A DNA stretch of 27,324 nucleotides from WHTB01 sp050699035 (lineage in GTDB: Bacteria; Actinomycetota; Actinomycetes; Propionibacteriales; Nocardioidaceae). Location: positions 1-27,324 of the forward strand of contig JBOHDE010000022.1 of assembly GCA_050699035.1 (NCBI GenBank), in the 5' to 3' direction. The notes under the pieces are model-generated. The model was not told the DNA's origin, made no database searches, and saw only the letters and a program-made list of their open reading frames with translations. Below are positions 7,873 through 14,624 of this stretch, in pieces. Positions within the stretch are counted from its first letter, which is position 1, and each line of letters starts with the position of its first letter. A program made the position numbers and the translations under genes.

Positions 7873-9207
7873 ATGGCAGAACCGCCCAGCAAACGCCCCG
7901 GCGACGACTCCGGCGACGACGACAACCAGCAGAACCCCTTCGCCGGCACGCCGTTCGAGCAGATCTTCGCGGCCTTCGGCGGCGCCGGTGCCGGAGGGTC
8001 CGGAGCGCCGGACTTCTCGGCCTTGCTCCAGCAGGTGCAGCAGATGTTCACGCCGTATGAGGGCACAGTGAACTGGCGGCTCGCCAAGGACACCGCCCGG
8101 TCGACCGTGGCCCAGCAGGCGGACCCCTCCCCCGGCCCGTCCGACCACGCCGCGGTGGACGCCGCCGTACGCCTGGCCGACCTGTGGCTCGACACCGCCT
8201 GCACATTCGCCGCTGCCGGCGGCCGTGCCGTCGCCTGGAGCCGGGCCGAGTGGGTCGAGGCGACCATGGGTGCCTGGCAGGAGGTTGTCGAGCCGATGGC
8301 CGGCCACCTCACCGGGGCGATGCAGAAGGCGATCCCGCAGGAGGCCGCAGCGATGGCCGGCCCGATGATGGGCATGCTCAGCCAGGCCGGCGGGTCGATG
8401 TTCGGTGCCCAGGTCGGGCAAGGCGTCGGCGCCCTCGCCGGCGAGGTGCTCTCGTCCACCGACATCGGGATCCCGTTGACCGACGGCAGCCACACCGCCC
8501 TGGTGCTGGCCAACGCCAGGACGTTCGCCGACGGTCTCGACGTCGACGAGTCCGACGTCTTGCTCTACCTCGCGCTCCACGAGTGTGCGCACCAGCGGTT
8601 GTTCCACCACGTGCCGTGGCTGCGCAGCCACCTGATGGGCGCGGTCGAGGACTACGGGCGCGGCCTGACGATCGACCTGTCGCGGATCGAGGAGGCGATG
8701 GGCTCCCTCGACCCGAGCAACCTCGAGGCGATGCAGGAAGCCCTCTCCGGCGGCCTGTTCGTCCCCGAGGAGACCGAGGCGCAGCGGGCCGCCCTGCAAC
8801 GCCTCGAGACCGCCCTCGCACTGGTCGAGGGCTGGGTCGACGACGTGGTCGGCCAGGCCACCCGCGACCGGATGCCGGCAGCCGGCAAGCTGCAGGAGGC
8901 CGTCCGTCGTCGCCGGGCCGCCGGTGGACCGGCCGAGCAGACGTTCGCCTCCCTGGTCGGCCTCGAGCTGCGGCCGCGCCGGCTCCGCGACGCCGCAGCG
9001 CTGTGGGGTGCGCTGCGCTCGGTCAAGGACATCGACGCGCGAGACGCGGTCTGGGCGCACCCCGACCTGCTGCCCACCTCCGCCGACCTCGACGACCCGC
9101 TCGGCTTCTCGGCCGGTGACGACGACGGGGAGACCGCGAGCACCGACGCCGAGTTCGACGCGGCGCTGGAGGAGCTGCTGTCCCGAGAGGACGAGCCGGA
9201 CCAGTGA
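7873..9207 (+). CDS. Zinc-dependent metalloprotease, DUF2342 family
   Basis: This 444-residue protein belongs to the DUF2342 family, related to M. tuberculosis Rv3195. The zinc motif HECAH is at 236-240, in LALHECAHQRLFHHVPWL. The N-terminus is acidic and low in complexity (about 1-50), followed by helical segments. A Gly/Met-rich stretch (about 165-190, AMAGPMMGMLSQAGGSMF) precedes the zinc site. The family is annotated as a putative protease; its substrate is unknown to me. The start is ATG with only a weak ribosome-binding site. Its stop overlaps the start of the Nudix gene by 4 bp, which suggests translational coupling. Confidence 0.9.
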   Translation: MAEPPSKRPGDDSGDDDNQQNPFAGTPFEQIFAAFGGAGAGGSGAPDFSALLQQVQQMFTPYEGTVNWRLAKDTARSTVAQQADPSPGPSDHAAVDAAVRLADLWLDTACTFAAAGGRAVAWSRAEWVEATMGAWQEVVEPMAGHLTGAMQKAIPQEAAAMAGPMMGMLSQAGGSMFGAQVGQGVGALAGEVLSSTDIGIPLTDGSHTALVLANARTFADGLDVDESDVLLYLALHECAHQRLFHHVPWLRSHLMGAVEDYGRGLTIDLSRIEEAMGSLDPSNLEAMQEALSGGLFVPEETEAQRAALQRLETALALVEGWVDDVVGQATRDRMPAAGKLQEAVRRRRAAGGPAEQTFASLVGLELRPRRLRDAAALWGALRSVKDIDARDAVWAHPDLLPTSADLDDPLGFSAGDDDGETASTDAEFDAALEELLSREDEPDQ

Positions 9208-9755
9208 CCCTGCACGGCGACGCCGTGCGGGTGCTGGCGGCCTGGGCACCGTCCGATGCGGATCAGGCGCGGCTGCAGGCGCAGTACCTGGAGCACCTGG
9301 CCACGCATACCGACGCGATGTGGCGGGAATGCCGACCGGACCACCTCACGGCCAGCGCTCTGGTCGTCTCCGCCGACGGCCGCGACGTCCTCCTCACCCT
9401 CCACCATCGGATCCGGCGTTGGCTCCAGATGGGCGGCCACTGCGAGCCCGCCGACGAGTCGCTGGCCGCGTCCGCGCTGCGCGAGGCCACCGAGGAGTCG
9501 GGCATCGCCGGTCTCGCGCTGAGCATGGCGCCGGCTCGGTTGTCGTACCACGAGGTGCCGTGCGGTCCGGTGCGTCCGGCGCACCACCTCGACGTGCAGT
9601 ACGTCGCCGTCGCGCCCGCCGACGCCGTGCCGGAGATCAGCGACGAGTCGGCGGACCTGCGCTGGTTCCCGGTCGACGACCTGCCCGCCGACGCCGACGG
9701 CGCCCTGCGCGCGCTGGTCGCCACCGCCGCGGCCGGCTCAGCCCGGCTGCCGTAG
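9204..9755 (+). CDS. Nudix hydrolase
   Basis: The 183-residue protein has a Nudix domain from about residue 45 to 165. Its Nudix box begins QMGGHCEPADES and ends ALREATEESGI, with the metal-binding REATEE core intact. The box is one residue longer than the MutT consensus, a variant seen in a subset of actinobacterial Nudix proteins. The substrate, a nucleoside diphosphate linked to some moiety, cannot be predicted. The GTG start forms a 4-bp GTGA overlap with the metalloprotease stop. The 3' end overlaps the convergent GT-A-like gene by 18 bp. Confidence 0.9.
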   Translation: MTLHGDAVRVLAAWAPSDADQARLQAQYLEHLATHTDAMWRECRPDHLTASALVVSADGRDVLLTLHHRIRRWLQMGGHCEPADESLAASALREATEESGIAGLALSMAPARLSYHEVPCGPVRPAHHLDVQYVAVAPADAVPEISDESADLRWFPVDDLPADADGALRALVATAAAGSARLP

Positions 9756-10367
9756 TGGGCGACCCGCCAGCAGCAGGCGGGTGACGTCCCAGCCCTCGAG
9801 GCCGGGGTCGAGCATGGCCAGGTCGTCGGTGGTGCGGATCCGGTGCCAGCCGGGCGTCGCGGCAACCGCCGTCCGCCGAGGTGCGGCGGCCCGCAGCCGG
9901 CCGACCGCCGACGGGTCGTCCAGGCTCGGCGCCACCTCGGCGACCCACGACGGCAGCGGCAGCCGCGCCGCCAGAAACACCGTGCTGCCGTCGGTGGCCG
10001 GGCAGTAGGCCACCTCAGCGCGGCCGAGTGCCCGCATCGCCTTGCCCACCAGCAGCGGCGGAAGGTCCGGAGCGTCGGCCGCAAGGACCAGCCCGACGTC
10101 GGCACCGAGGTGGGCCAGCGCAGTCAGGGCGGCCGCGCCGTCCGGGGGCGTCACCTCGGCCAGCGGGGTGCCCGGCCAGATCAGCGGCTCGACCTGAGGC
10201 CCGAGGCCGGGTGCGGTGAGCACCGCTGCGTCAACCAGGTCGAGGCCGGCGACCAGCTCGTGCAGGTCCTCGAACATCGCCAACGCGAAGGCCCGTGCGT
10301 CGACGCCCGGAGGCGTCGCCGGCGGCGCGAGCTCGGTGAGCCAGGGCGCGGCCAGCCGCCGCGTCAC
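9738..10367 (-). CDS. GT-A-fold nucleotidyl/glycosyltransferase-like protein (DUF2064-like)
   Basis: The 209-residue protein resembles DUF2064 proteins, which have a GT-A nucleotide-sugar transferase fold. Conserved-looking parts are the metal-site-like ADAPDLPPLL (97-106) and YCPATDGST (121-129), matching the family pattern DsPDLP ... gPaeDGG. The second Gly of the DGG signature is replaced by Ser here, so activity is uncertain. The usual N-terminal nucleotide loop is also poorly matched. The GTG start overlaps the stop of the upstream metallopeptidase gene by 4 bp. It could equally be called an NTP-transferase-like protein. Confidence 0.65.
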   Translation of the reverse strand: MTRRLAAPWLTELAPPATPPGVDARAFALAMFEDLHELVAGLDLVDAAVLTAPGLGPQVEPLIWPGTPLAEVTPPDGAAALTALAHLGADVGLVLAADAPDLPPLLVGKAMRALGRAEVAYCPATDGSTVFLAARLPLPSWVAEVAPSLDDPSAVGRLRAAAPRRTAVAATPGWHRIRTTDDLAMLDPGLEGWDVTRLLLAGRPLRQPG

Positions 10368-10990
10368 GGGTGTCGCCGGTCATCGGCGACCGTGGCGATG
10401 TCGTCCTCCACCCCGTCCATGACCCCGTCGGGGCCGTCGACGTCGTTGATCGCGTCGCCGAGGTCCAACCCGGCCGCAGCGGCGACACCCTCGAGGTAGC
10501 CGCGGGCTCGCTCGGTGCGCGGGTAGCGGTCGACCAAGGCCCAGAACCGCTTGTCGTGGCCGGGCTCGATCAGGTGCGCGAGCTCGTGCACGAGGACGTA
10601 GTCGATGACCCACGACGGCATGCCCTGCAGCCGCTCCGACAGCCGGATACTTCGGTCGGCGGGTGTGCACGACCCCCATCGGCGGTTCTGGTTGTCGACC
10701 CACCGCACCGACGCCGGCTCGGCCAGCCCGTCGAGATGGCGGCGCGACAGCTCACGGGCGCGCCGCTGCAGGGAACCGTCGGTCGGCTTGCGCCGCCGCT
10801 CCTGCTTATCGAGCCGCTCGAGCATGGTCGAGACCCACTGTGCCTCCTCGGCGCGGGTCATCCGAGCCGGTAGCAGCACGATGACCCGGTCGCCGTCGCG
10901 GTAGGCGGCGACGGTGCGACGACGGCGGCGGCTGCGGCGCACCTCGACCGCCGGGCGGTCGGCGGCCTCGTCGGGAAGTCGAGCGGTCAC
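10364..10990 (-). CDS. YgjP/M48-like zinc metallopeptidase (DUF45)
   Basis: The 208-residue protein carries the DUF45 signature: RRWGSCT (103-109) followed by VHELAHL (134-140). The zinc ligands are H135 and H139, with E136 as catalytic Glu and H145 in EPGHDKRFW as likely third ligand. The N-terminal ~40 residues are Arg-rich (RRSRRRRR). I chose GTG at 10990 over an upstream start at 11152, because the extension has no family similarity and looks like noncoding DNA. Its role is unknown; related proteins were noted beside type I restriction genes and in housekeeping loci. It is coupled by a 4-bp overlap to the GT-A-like gene. The 539 bp upstream hold no gene. Confidence 0.85.
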   Translation of the reverse strand: MTARLPDEAADRPAVEVRRSRRRRRTVAAYRDGDRVIVLLPARMTRAEEAQWVSTMLERLDKQERRRKPTDGSLQRRARELSRRHLDGLAEPASVRWVDNQNRRWGSCTPADRSIRLSERLQGMPSWVIDYVLVHELAHLIEPGHDKRFWALVDRYPRTERARGYLEGVAAAAGLDLGDAINDVDGPDGVMDGVEDDIATVADDRRHP

Positions 10991-11148
10991 CTCGCCAAGG
11001 TACCGCCCGCCGGCCCCAAGAAATCTAGGTCCACAGCCGGTGGATGACCGAACCTGCTGGTCAGCTCGGATCTGTCCGGGATGTCGGGCAGATGCGATAC
11101 ACAGGCTTTGCACCGGTTCGCGTGCGGGCTCCACAGGATGTCCCCAGC

Positions 11149-11180
11149 TCATCCACAGCGTTGTCCACAGGGGTGGACAG
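11149..11180. repeat. DnaA-box-like cluster and inverted repeat
   Basis: TCATCCACA (11149-11157) and TTGTCCACA (11161-11169) lie four bases apart. The latter equals the DnaA-box consensus known from Streptomyces and mycobacteria. The inverted copy CTGTCCACC is on the minus strand at 11172-11180. The last two form the inverted repeat TGTCCAC/GTGGACA (11162-11168 and 11173-11179). Weaker copies are at 11027-11035 and 11128-11136, and TGTCCACAG is on the minus strand at 11751-11759. Binding by DnaA is inference. Confidence 0.4.
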
Positions 11181-11187
11181 TCTGCCG

Positions 11188-11217
11188 TTGACCCGTTCGG
11201 CCCGGAAGCCCTAGCGT
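11188..11217 (+). promoter_or_regulatory. Housekeeping-type promoter candidate
   Basis: TTGACC (11188-11193) is followed after 18 bp by TAGCGT (11212-11217). Transcription would start near 11224, a few bases before the long hairpin. The nearest downstream gene is the DUF5679 gene, more than 300 bp away, so this promoter would make either a long leader or a separate small RNA. Confidence 0.45.
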
Positions 11218-11229
11218 CGAGCCCAGTCC

Positions 11230-11293
11230 AGGCCCCCGGGATGTCGGGTCGTTCGCAAGGGGAAGGCGAGCGACCTTGTCGTCCCGGGGGCCT
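11230..11293 (+). ncRNA. Candidate structured RNA: long two-part hairpin
   Basis: A perfect 12-bp outer stem pairs 11230-11241 with 11282-11293. After an internal loop (5 and 6 nt), a 10-bp inner stem pairs 11247-11256 with 11266-11275, with one G-U pair. The apical loop is the purine 9-mer AAGGGGAAG. No U-run follows, so it is not a simple terminator. It begins about 6 nt after the expected start of the promoter at 11188-11217. I do not recognise it as a known riboswitch or housekeeping RNA. It may be a 5' leader element or a small RNA. Confidence 0.4.
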
Positions 11294-11529
11294 CGATCAT
11301 CGGTCGCGTGAGCATCATTCGGTCTTGATAAATCGGGAGAAACCGGATAAAACACCACAATGGCCCGGTGTGTCACCGCGTGGGAACGTGGCGAATGGGC
11401 ACGACTCACGTAGGGTCACGCAATGTCGGGGTTCGTCACCGGGTTCTTTACGGCGATCTCCGCACGACCACACAGCCGGAGCCCGGACGCCGGTAACTCT
11501 GGGTAACCAATACAGGCAAGGAGTCCGTA

Positions 11530-11688
11530 ATGGCGGAGACGTGGAGCGGTGAGTTCTACTGCGTGAAGTGCAAGGAGAAGCGCGAGGCCAGCGGCGAGGT
11601 GCGCGTCAACGACAAGGGCACGCGGATGGCCAAGGCCCAGTGTCCCGTGTGCGGCACCAACCTGAACCGGATCCTCGGCAAGGCCTGA
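11530..11688 (+). CDS. DUF5679 family small zinc-ribbon protein
   Basis: This 52-residue protein has two CxxC pairs, C11/C14 in FYCVKCKEKR and C38/C41 in AQCPVCGTN, forming a likely zinc ribbon. It matches the DUF5679 family of small actinobacterial proteins of unknown role. The ATG is preceded by AAGGAG at ideal spacing. It is followed by a strong terminator at 11709-11734, so it is probably a single-gene unit. Nucleic-acid or protein binding is a reasonable guess for a zinc ribbon, but nothing here shows it. Confidence 0.88.
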   Translation: MAETWSGEFYCVKCKEKREASGEVRVNDKGTRMAKAQCPVCGTNLNRILGKA

Positions 11689-11708
11689 GCAAACCCACGA
11701 ACGATGAG

Positions 11709-11734
11709 ACGGGGCGCCCGATCGGGCGCCCCGT
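11709..11734 (+). terminator. Terminator after the DUF5679 gene
   Basis: A perfect 26-bp palindrome centred on CGATCG forms an 11- to 13-bp GC-rich stem, followed by GTTTCG. It lies 20 bp after the DUF5679 stop codon. Because it is a perfect palindrome it could act on both strands, but only the plus strand has a gene ending here. Confidence 0.75.
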
Positions 11735-11798
11735 TTCGTGCGTGCGGGCCTGTGGACAGCCGACGCCGCAGCGGCGGCGGTCATGGCACGCTCGTCGG

Positions 11799-12710
11799 AT
11801 GTGCCCGTCCATGCGGCCCGTGCTCCGCCCCGGACTCCGGCCGGCGACCGTCGACGGCCGCGCCGTCCTGACCGACGCGACCACCGTGCTCCCGATCAGC
11901 CCGGCCGCGCGGGCGCTGGTCTCCGCGCTCGACGGCCTGCGTGACGACGAGGCGGTGCAGGCTGGCGCGGTCGCCGCCGGCGTCACGGCGGAGGAGGTTT
12001 CGGCCCAGTGGTGCTGGCTGCTGGATCGGCACGTGGTCATCGACGCGGCCGCCGGCACCACCGCGTCCGAGCTGCTCGCGGACCCAGCAGGCGACGCGCG
12101 CTGGGCGGCGCGCCAGTCGGCGGTCGTACGGGTGTACGGCGCGGGACCGACCGCCGAGGCTCTCGTCGGCCATTTCGACGACGCCGGCATCGGGCGCCTC
12201 GACCTGGAGCCGGTCATCGACGCGCCCGGTGCACCGTCGGACCTGGTTGTGTTAGCCGCCGACCACGAGGTCCCGCTCGACGTACTCGAGCCGCTGGTCC
12301 GCGCGGACGTGCCGCACCTGGTCGGGGGCACGCGGGACGCCACCGGCCGGATCGGTCCGCTCGTCGTACCCGGGTGGAGCGCGTGCTCGCGTTGCTACGA
12401 CCTGCACCGCAGGGCCAGCGACCCCACCTGGCGCTGGCGGCGGCCGCTGCTGTCGCACCCGGCGCCCGACCCGGCGGGCCTCGGCGTCGCCTCCAGCCGG
12501 CTGGTGGCGGCCACCGCCGCCCTGCTGGCGCACGAGGCCGTGGCGTACGTCGACGGGCGGAAGCCACGCACCCTGTCGTGCACGCTGGTCCTCCGCGAGG
12601 ACGACTTGATACCGGAGCCGACGGCGCTGGCACCGCATCCGTGGTGTGGCTGTGTGTGGCCGGAGGAAACCCAAAACAAGTTGCCTTCCTCGGCCACAAT
12701 GGAGGCATGA
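11799..12710 (+). CDS. Orphan cyclodehydratase-domain (TOMM C-domain-like) protein
   Basis: The 303-residue protein resembles the bacteriocin-biosynthesis cyclodehydratase domain family (TIGR03882-type), related to the ThiF/E1-like partner of YcaO enzymes. Visible features are a Rossmann-like VRVYGAGPTAEALVGHF (111-126), then GPLVVPGWSACSRCYDLHRR with C196/C199. The C-terminal HPWCGC has C283/C285. The four Cys fit a structural zinc site. No adenylation Asp/Arg signature is obvious, and no YcaO, leader peptide or transporter gene is nearby. The position matches M. tuberculosis Rv3196, next to the ABC1 kinase. ATG 11799 is chosen; ATG 11811 is an alternative. Its stop overlaps the ABC1 start (ATGA). 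Confidence 0.8.
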   Translation: MCPSMRPVLRPGLRPATVDGRAVLTDATTVLPISPAARALVSALDGLRDDEAVQAGAVAAGVTAEEVSAQWCWLLDRHVVIDAAAGTTASELLADPAGDARWAARQSAVVRVYGAGPTAEALVGHFDDAGIGRLDLEPVIDAPGAPSDLVVLAADHEVPLDVLEPLVRADVPHLVGGTRDATGRIGPLVVPGWSACSRCYDLHRRASDPTWRWRRPLLSHPAPDPAGLGVASSRLVAATAALLAHEAVAYVDGRKPRTLSCTLVLREDDLIPEPTALAPHPWCGCVWPEETQNKLPSSATMEA

Positions 12711-14029
12711 CCGACCTGCCTCGCAGCGCCGTCGCGCGCACGGCCCGGCTGGCCGCCCTGCCGTTGGGCTTCGCCGGCCGTGCCACCGTCGGTCTGGGCC
12801 GGCGGATCGGCGGCGCCCCTGCGGAGGCTGTAGTCACGGAGATGCAGCAGCGTTCCGCCGAGCAGCTGTTCCGGGTGCTCGGTGAGCTCAAGGGCGGCGC
12901 GATGAAGTTCGGCCAGGCGATGTCGATCTTCGAGGCGGCGCTGCCGGAGGACGTGGCCGCGCCGTACCGCGCGACGCTGACCCGGCTGCAGGACGCCGCA
13001 CCGCCGATGTCACCGGCCGTCGTGCACCAGGTCCTCGCCCGCCAGCTCGGACCACGGTGGCGCACCCAGCTGGTGGAGTTCGTCGACGAGCCGGCCGCCG
13101 CGGCGTCGATCGGCCAGGTGCACCGCGGCCGCTGGCAGGACGGCCGCGAGGTCGCGATCAAGGTTCAGTACCCCGGTGCGGGCGAGGCGCTGCGGTCCGA
13201 CCTGCGTCAGATCGGCCGCGCCGCGCGGCTGTTCGCCGGCTGGATCCCCGGCATCGAGATCAAGCCGCTGGTCGAGGAGCTGCAGGAGCGGGTCGCCGAG
13301 GAGCTCGACTACCGGCTCGAGGCCGACGCCCAGACCCGGTTCCACCAGGCGTACGCCGACGACGACTCCTTCGTCGTACCCGAGGTCCTAGCCCACACCG
13401 ACACCGTGCTGATCAGCGAGTGGCTGGAGAGCCCGTCCTCGCTGGCCAGGTTGATCGCCGACGGGAGCCAGGCCGACCGCAACCACTACGGTTCGCTCTA
13501 CGCCCGGTTCCTGTTCTCCGGACCCGAACGGGCCGGCCTGCTGCACGCCGACCCGCACCCAGGCAACTACCGGGTCCTCGACGACGGCCGGCTCGGCGTC
13601 GTCGACTACGGCGCCGTGGCGCGGCTCCCCGACGGGTTCCCCGAGGCGATGGGCCGGGTGCTGGGCATCGCGGTCCGTGGCGACTACGACGCGGTCGTCG
13701 ACGGGCTGCGTGCCGAGGGCTTCATCCGGCCCCACATCAAGGTGGAGCCCGACGCGTTGCGCGACTACCTCGAGCCGTTCGTCGAGCCGGCGCGCAGCCC
13801 GACGTTCCAGTTCGGCCGGGCCTGGATGCGCACTCAGTTCGCCCGGCTGAACGACCCGCGACGACCGGAGTACGCCACCGCGCTGAAGCTCAACCTGCCC
13901 CCGTCGTACCTGCTGATCCACCGGGTATGGCTCGGCGGGATCGGGGTGCTCTCGCAGCTCGAGGCCGAGGCGGCGTTCGCCGACCTACTGGCCGAGTGGC
14001 TGCCGGGGTTCAGCCAGACCGCGGCCTGA
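12707..14029 (+). CDS. ABC1/UbiB-family atypical kinase (Rv3197-like)
   Basis: The 440-residue protein has the ABC1 hallmarks: KFGQ (67-70), the Ala-rich loop AAAASIGQ (130-137) replacing a Gly-rich loop, ATP-binding K152 in VAIKVQ, the ExD-type helix AEELDYRLEA (197-206), the catalytic HADPHPGN (280-287) and the metal-binding D300 in VVDYG. UbiB relatives support isoprenoid-quinone metabolism. The M. tuberculosis homologue Rv3197 lies beside whiB7 and has been linked to macrolide tolerance and the WhiB7 response, as I recall. The ATG overlaps the upstream stop by 4 bp, so translation is probably coupled. GGAGG lies only one base from the ATG, too close for an ordinary site. It converges on the zinc-ribbon gene. 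Confidence 0.92.
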   Translation: MTDLPRSAVARTARLAALPLGFAGRATVGLGRRIGGAPAEAVVTEMQQRSAEQLFRVLGELKGGAMKFGQAMSIFEAALPEDVAAPYRATLTRLQDAAPPMSPAVVHQVLARQLGPRWRTQLVEFVDEPAAAASIGQVHRGRWQDGREVAIKVQYPGAGEALRSDLRQIGRAARLFAGWIPGIEIKPLVEELQERVAEELDYRLEADAQTRFHQAYADDDSFVVPEVLAHTDTVLISEWLESPSSLARLIADGSQADRNHYGSLYARFLFSGPERAGLLHADPHPGNYRVLDDGRLGVVDYGAVARLPDGFPEAMGRVLGIAVRGDYDAVVDGLRAEGFIRPHIKVEPDALRDYLEPFVEPARSPTFQFGRAWMRTQFARLNDPRRPEYATALKLNLPPSYLLIHRVWLGGIGVLSQLEAEAAFADLLAEWLPGFSQTAA

Positions 14030-14032
14030 GCG

Positions 14033-14197
14033 TCACCACCAGGCGCTGTCGAGCTTGCCCTCGATGCTGCGCAGATGCTGGCGTGAGCACCGGTCGCAGA
14101 AGAGGTGAGTCTGACCGCGCTCGTTGCCCATCACCCAGGTGAGAGGGACTCGATCTCCGTCGCTCTGTGTGCCGCAGTAGTTACAGATAATGACCAC
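14033..14197 (-). CDS. Small zinc-ribbon protein, unknown function
   Basis: This 54-codon gene encodes a protein with C5/C8 in IICNYCGTQ and C34/C37 in LFCDRCSRQ, a four-Cys zinc-ribbon pattern. It ends LRSIEGKLDSAWW. The GTG start at 14197 is preceded by an AGAAAGAG stretch that can serve as ribosome-binding site. It ends 3 bp from the convergent ABC1 stop. Similar short proteins with the same ending are common in actinobacteria, as I recall, but I know no function. Confidence 0.8.
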   Translation of the reverse strand: MVIICNYCGTQSDGDRVPLTWVMGNERGQTHLFCDRCSRQHLRSIEGKLDSAWW

Positions 14198-14230
14198 CTG
14201 CTCTTTCTACACCCCTCTCGCGCTCCGTGG

Positions 14231-14289
14231 CGGCGTGTCTCATCACGACACGCCGACGAAATATGCTAAGTCATACCACTTGCTATCAA
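14231..14289 (-). promoter_or_regulatory. Promoter-like sequence and leader hairpin of the zinc-ribbon gene
   Basis: On the minus strand TTGATA (14284-14289) is followed after 18 bp by CATATT (14260-14265), within an unusually AT-rich patch. Next comes a perfect 9-bp hairpin with a 7-nt loop (14231-14239 with 14247-14255) about 35 bases before the GTG start. The promoter abuts the terminator at 14288-14329, so the small gene appears to be transcribed separately from whiB7. Confidence 0.45.
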
Positions 14290-14329
14290 AAAGGCCTGGT
14301 TCCCCCGCCTGATGGCGGGGGAACCAGGC
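14288..14329 (-). terminator. Rho-independent terminator downstream of whiB7 and a small gene
   Basis: A perfect 16-bp stem (14294-14309 with 14314-14329) with a four-base loop is followed on the minus strand by TTTTT (14288-14292). It lies 36 bp past the stop of the 54-residue small gene. It would end the whiB7 transcript. Confidence 0.92.
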
Positions 14330-14365
14330 TCATTCACGAGTCCAGCTCAGCGCGCAGTGCCGAGC

Positions 14366-14530
14366 TCAGAACGCGCGGGCCAGCAGCAGGCGTGCCTGCA
14401 GGGCGGAGCGCTCGGCGCGCTTCGCGAGGTGCTGAGCGCGGGCCACGACGGCCGCACGGCGAAGCTCGCGCGCCTGCTCGAGGCGCGCGTCCATATGCGC
14501 TCGAGCCATTGCTTCATGCATGAGTTCCAT
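14366..14530 (-). CDS. Small Arg/Ala-rich helical protein
   Basis: This 54-residue protein begins MELMHEAMARAHMDARLEQA and is almost entirely predicted alpha-helix, rich in Ala, Arg, Leu and Glu (pI clearly basic). The ATG at 14530 is chosen because AGGAG lies 7 bases upstream; an ATG at 14563 is in frame but lacks this. Short proteins starting MELMHEA recur in actinobacterial genomes, as I recall, without known function. It lies 94 bp downstream of whiB7 and before a strong terminator, so it may share the whiB7 transcript. Confidence 0.7.
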   Translation of the reverse strand: MELMHEAMARAHMDARLEQARELRRAAVVARAQHLAKRAERSALQARLLLARAF

Positions 14531-14624
14531 CTCGTTGCTCCTGTTCAAGCTGTTCTTGGTCATCTGAGTGGTGAGGCTTTCTGTTCGGGACCACGGGCGC
14601 TCTGCCCATGGTGTGGTGCGCAGC

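Larger units (their letters stand above)
10991..11529. other. 539-bp gene-free region with DnaA-box-like sites, repeats and hairpins
   Basis: This is the longest gene-free stretch in the window. It contains clustered TCCACA 9-mers (11027-11180), a promoter-like pair at 11188-11217, a long hairpin at 11230-11293, and the octamer ATGTCGGG three times (11081, 11241, 11423). A possible second promoter has TTGATA at 11325-11330 and TAAAAC 17 bp later. Frames that stay open across it on either strand have no recognisable protein features. A 27-codon plus-strand frame from ATG 11423 lacks a ribosome-binding site. Confidence 0.6.

Noticed and set aside
11149..11180. Origin of replication
   Set aside because: There are too few boxes, no AT-rich unwinding region, and no dnaA, dnaN, gyrB or parAB nearby.
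10914..11552. Plus-strand frame of 212 codons across the gene-free region, and a minus-strand frame at 11149-11409
   Set aside because: Neither has a ribosome-binding site, domain or coding composition; both cross the repeats, promoter and hairpin.
11568..11798. N-terminal extension of the cyclodehydratase-like protein
   Set aside because: It overlaps the DUF5679 gene in another frame and crosses its terminator.
12008..12706. N-terminal extension of the ABC1 kinase frame
   Set aside because: It overlaps the cyclodehydratase-like gene in another frame and has no ABC1 similarity; the ATG at 12707 fits the family.
11799..12710. A thiazole/oxazole-modified peptide gene cluster
   Set aside because: No YcaO, precursor peptide, dehydrogenase or exporter is in the surrounding genes.
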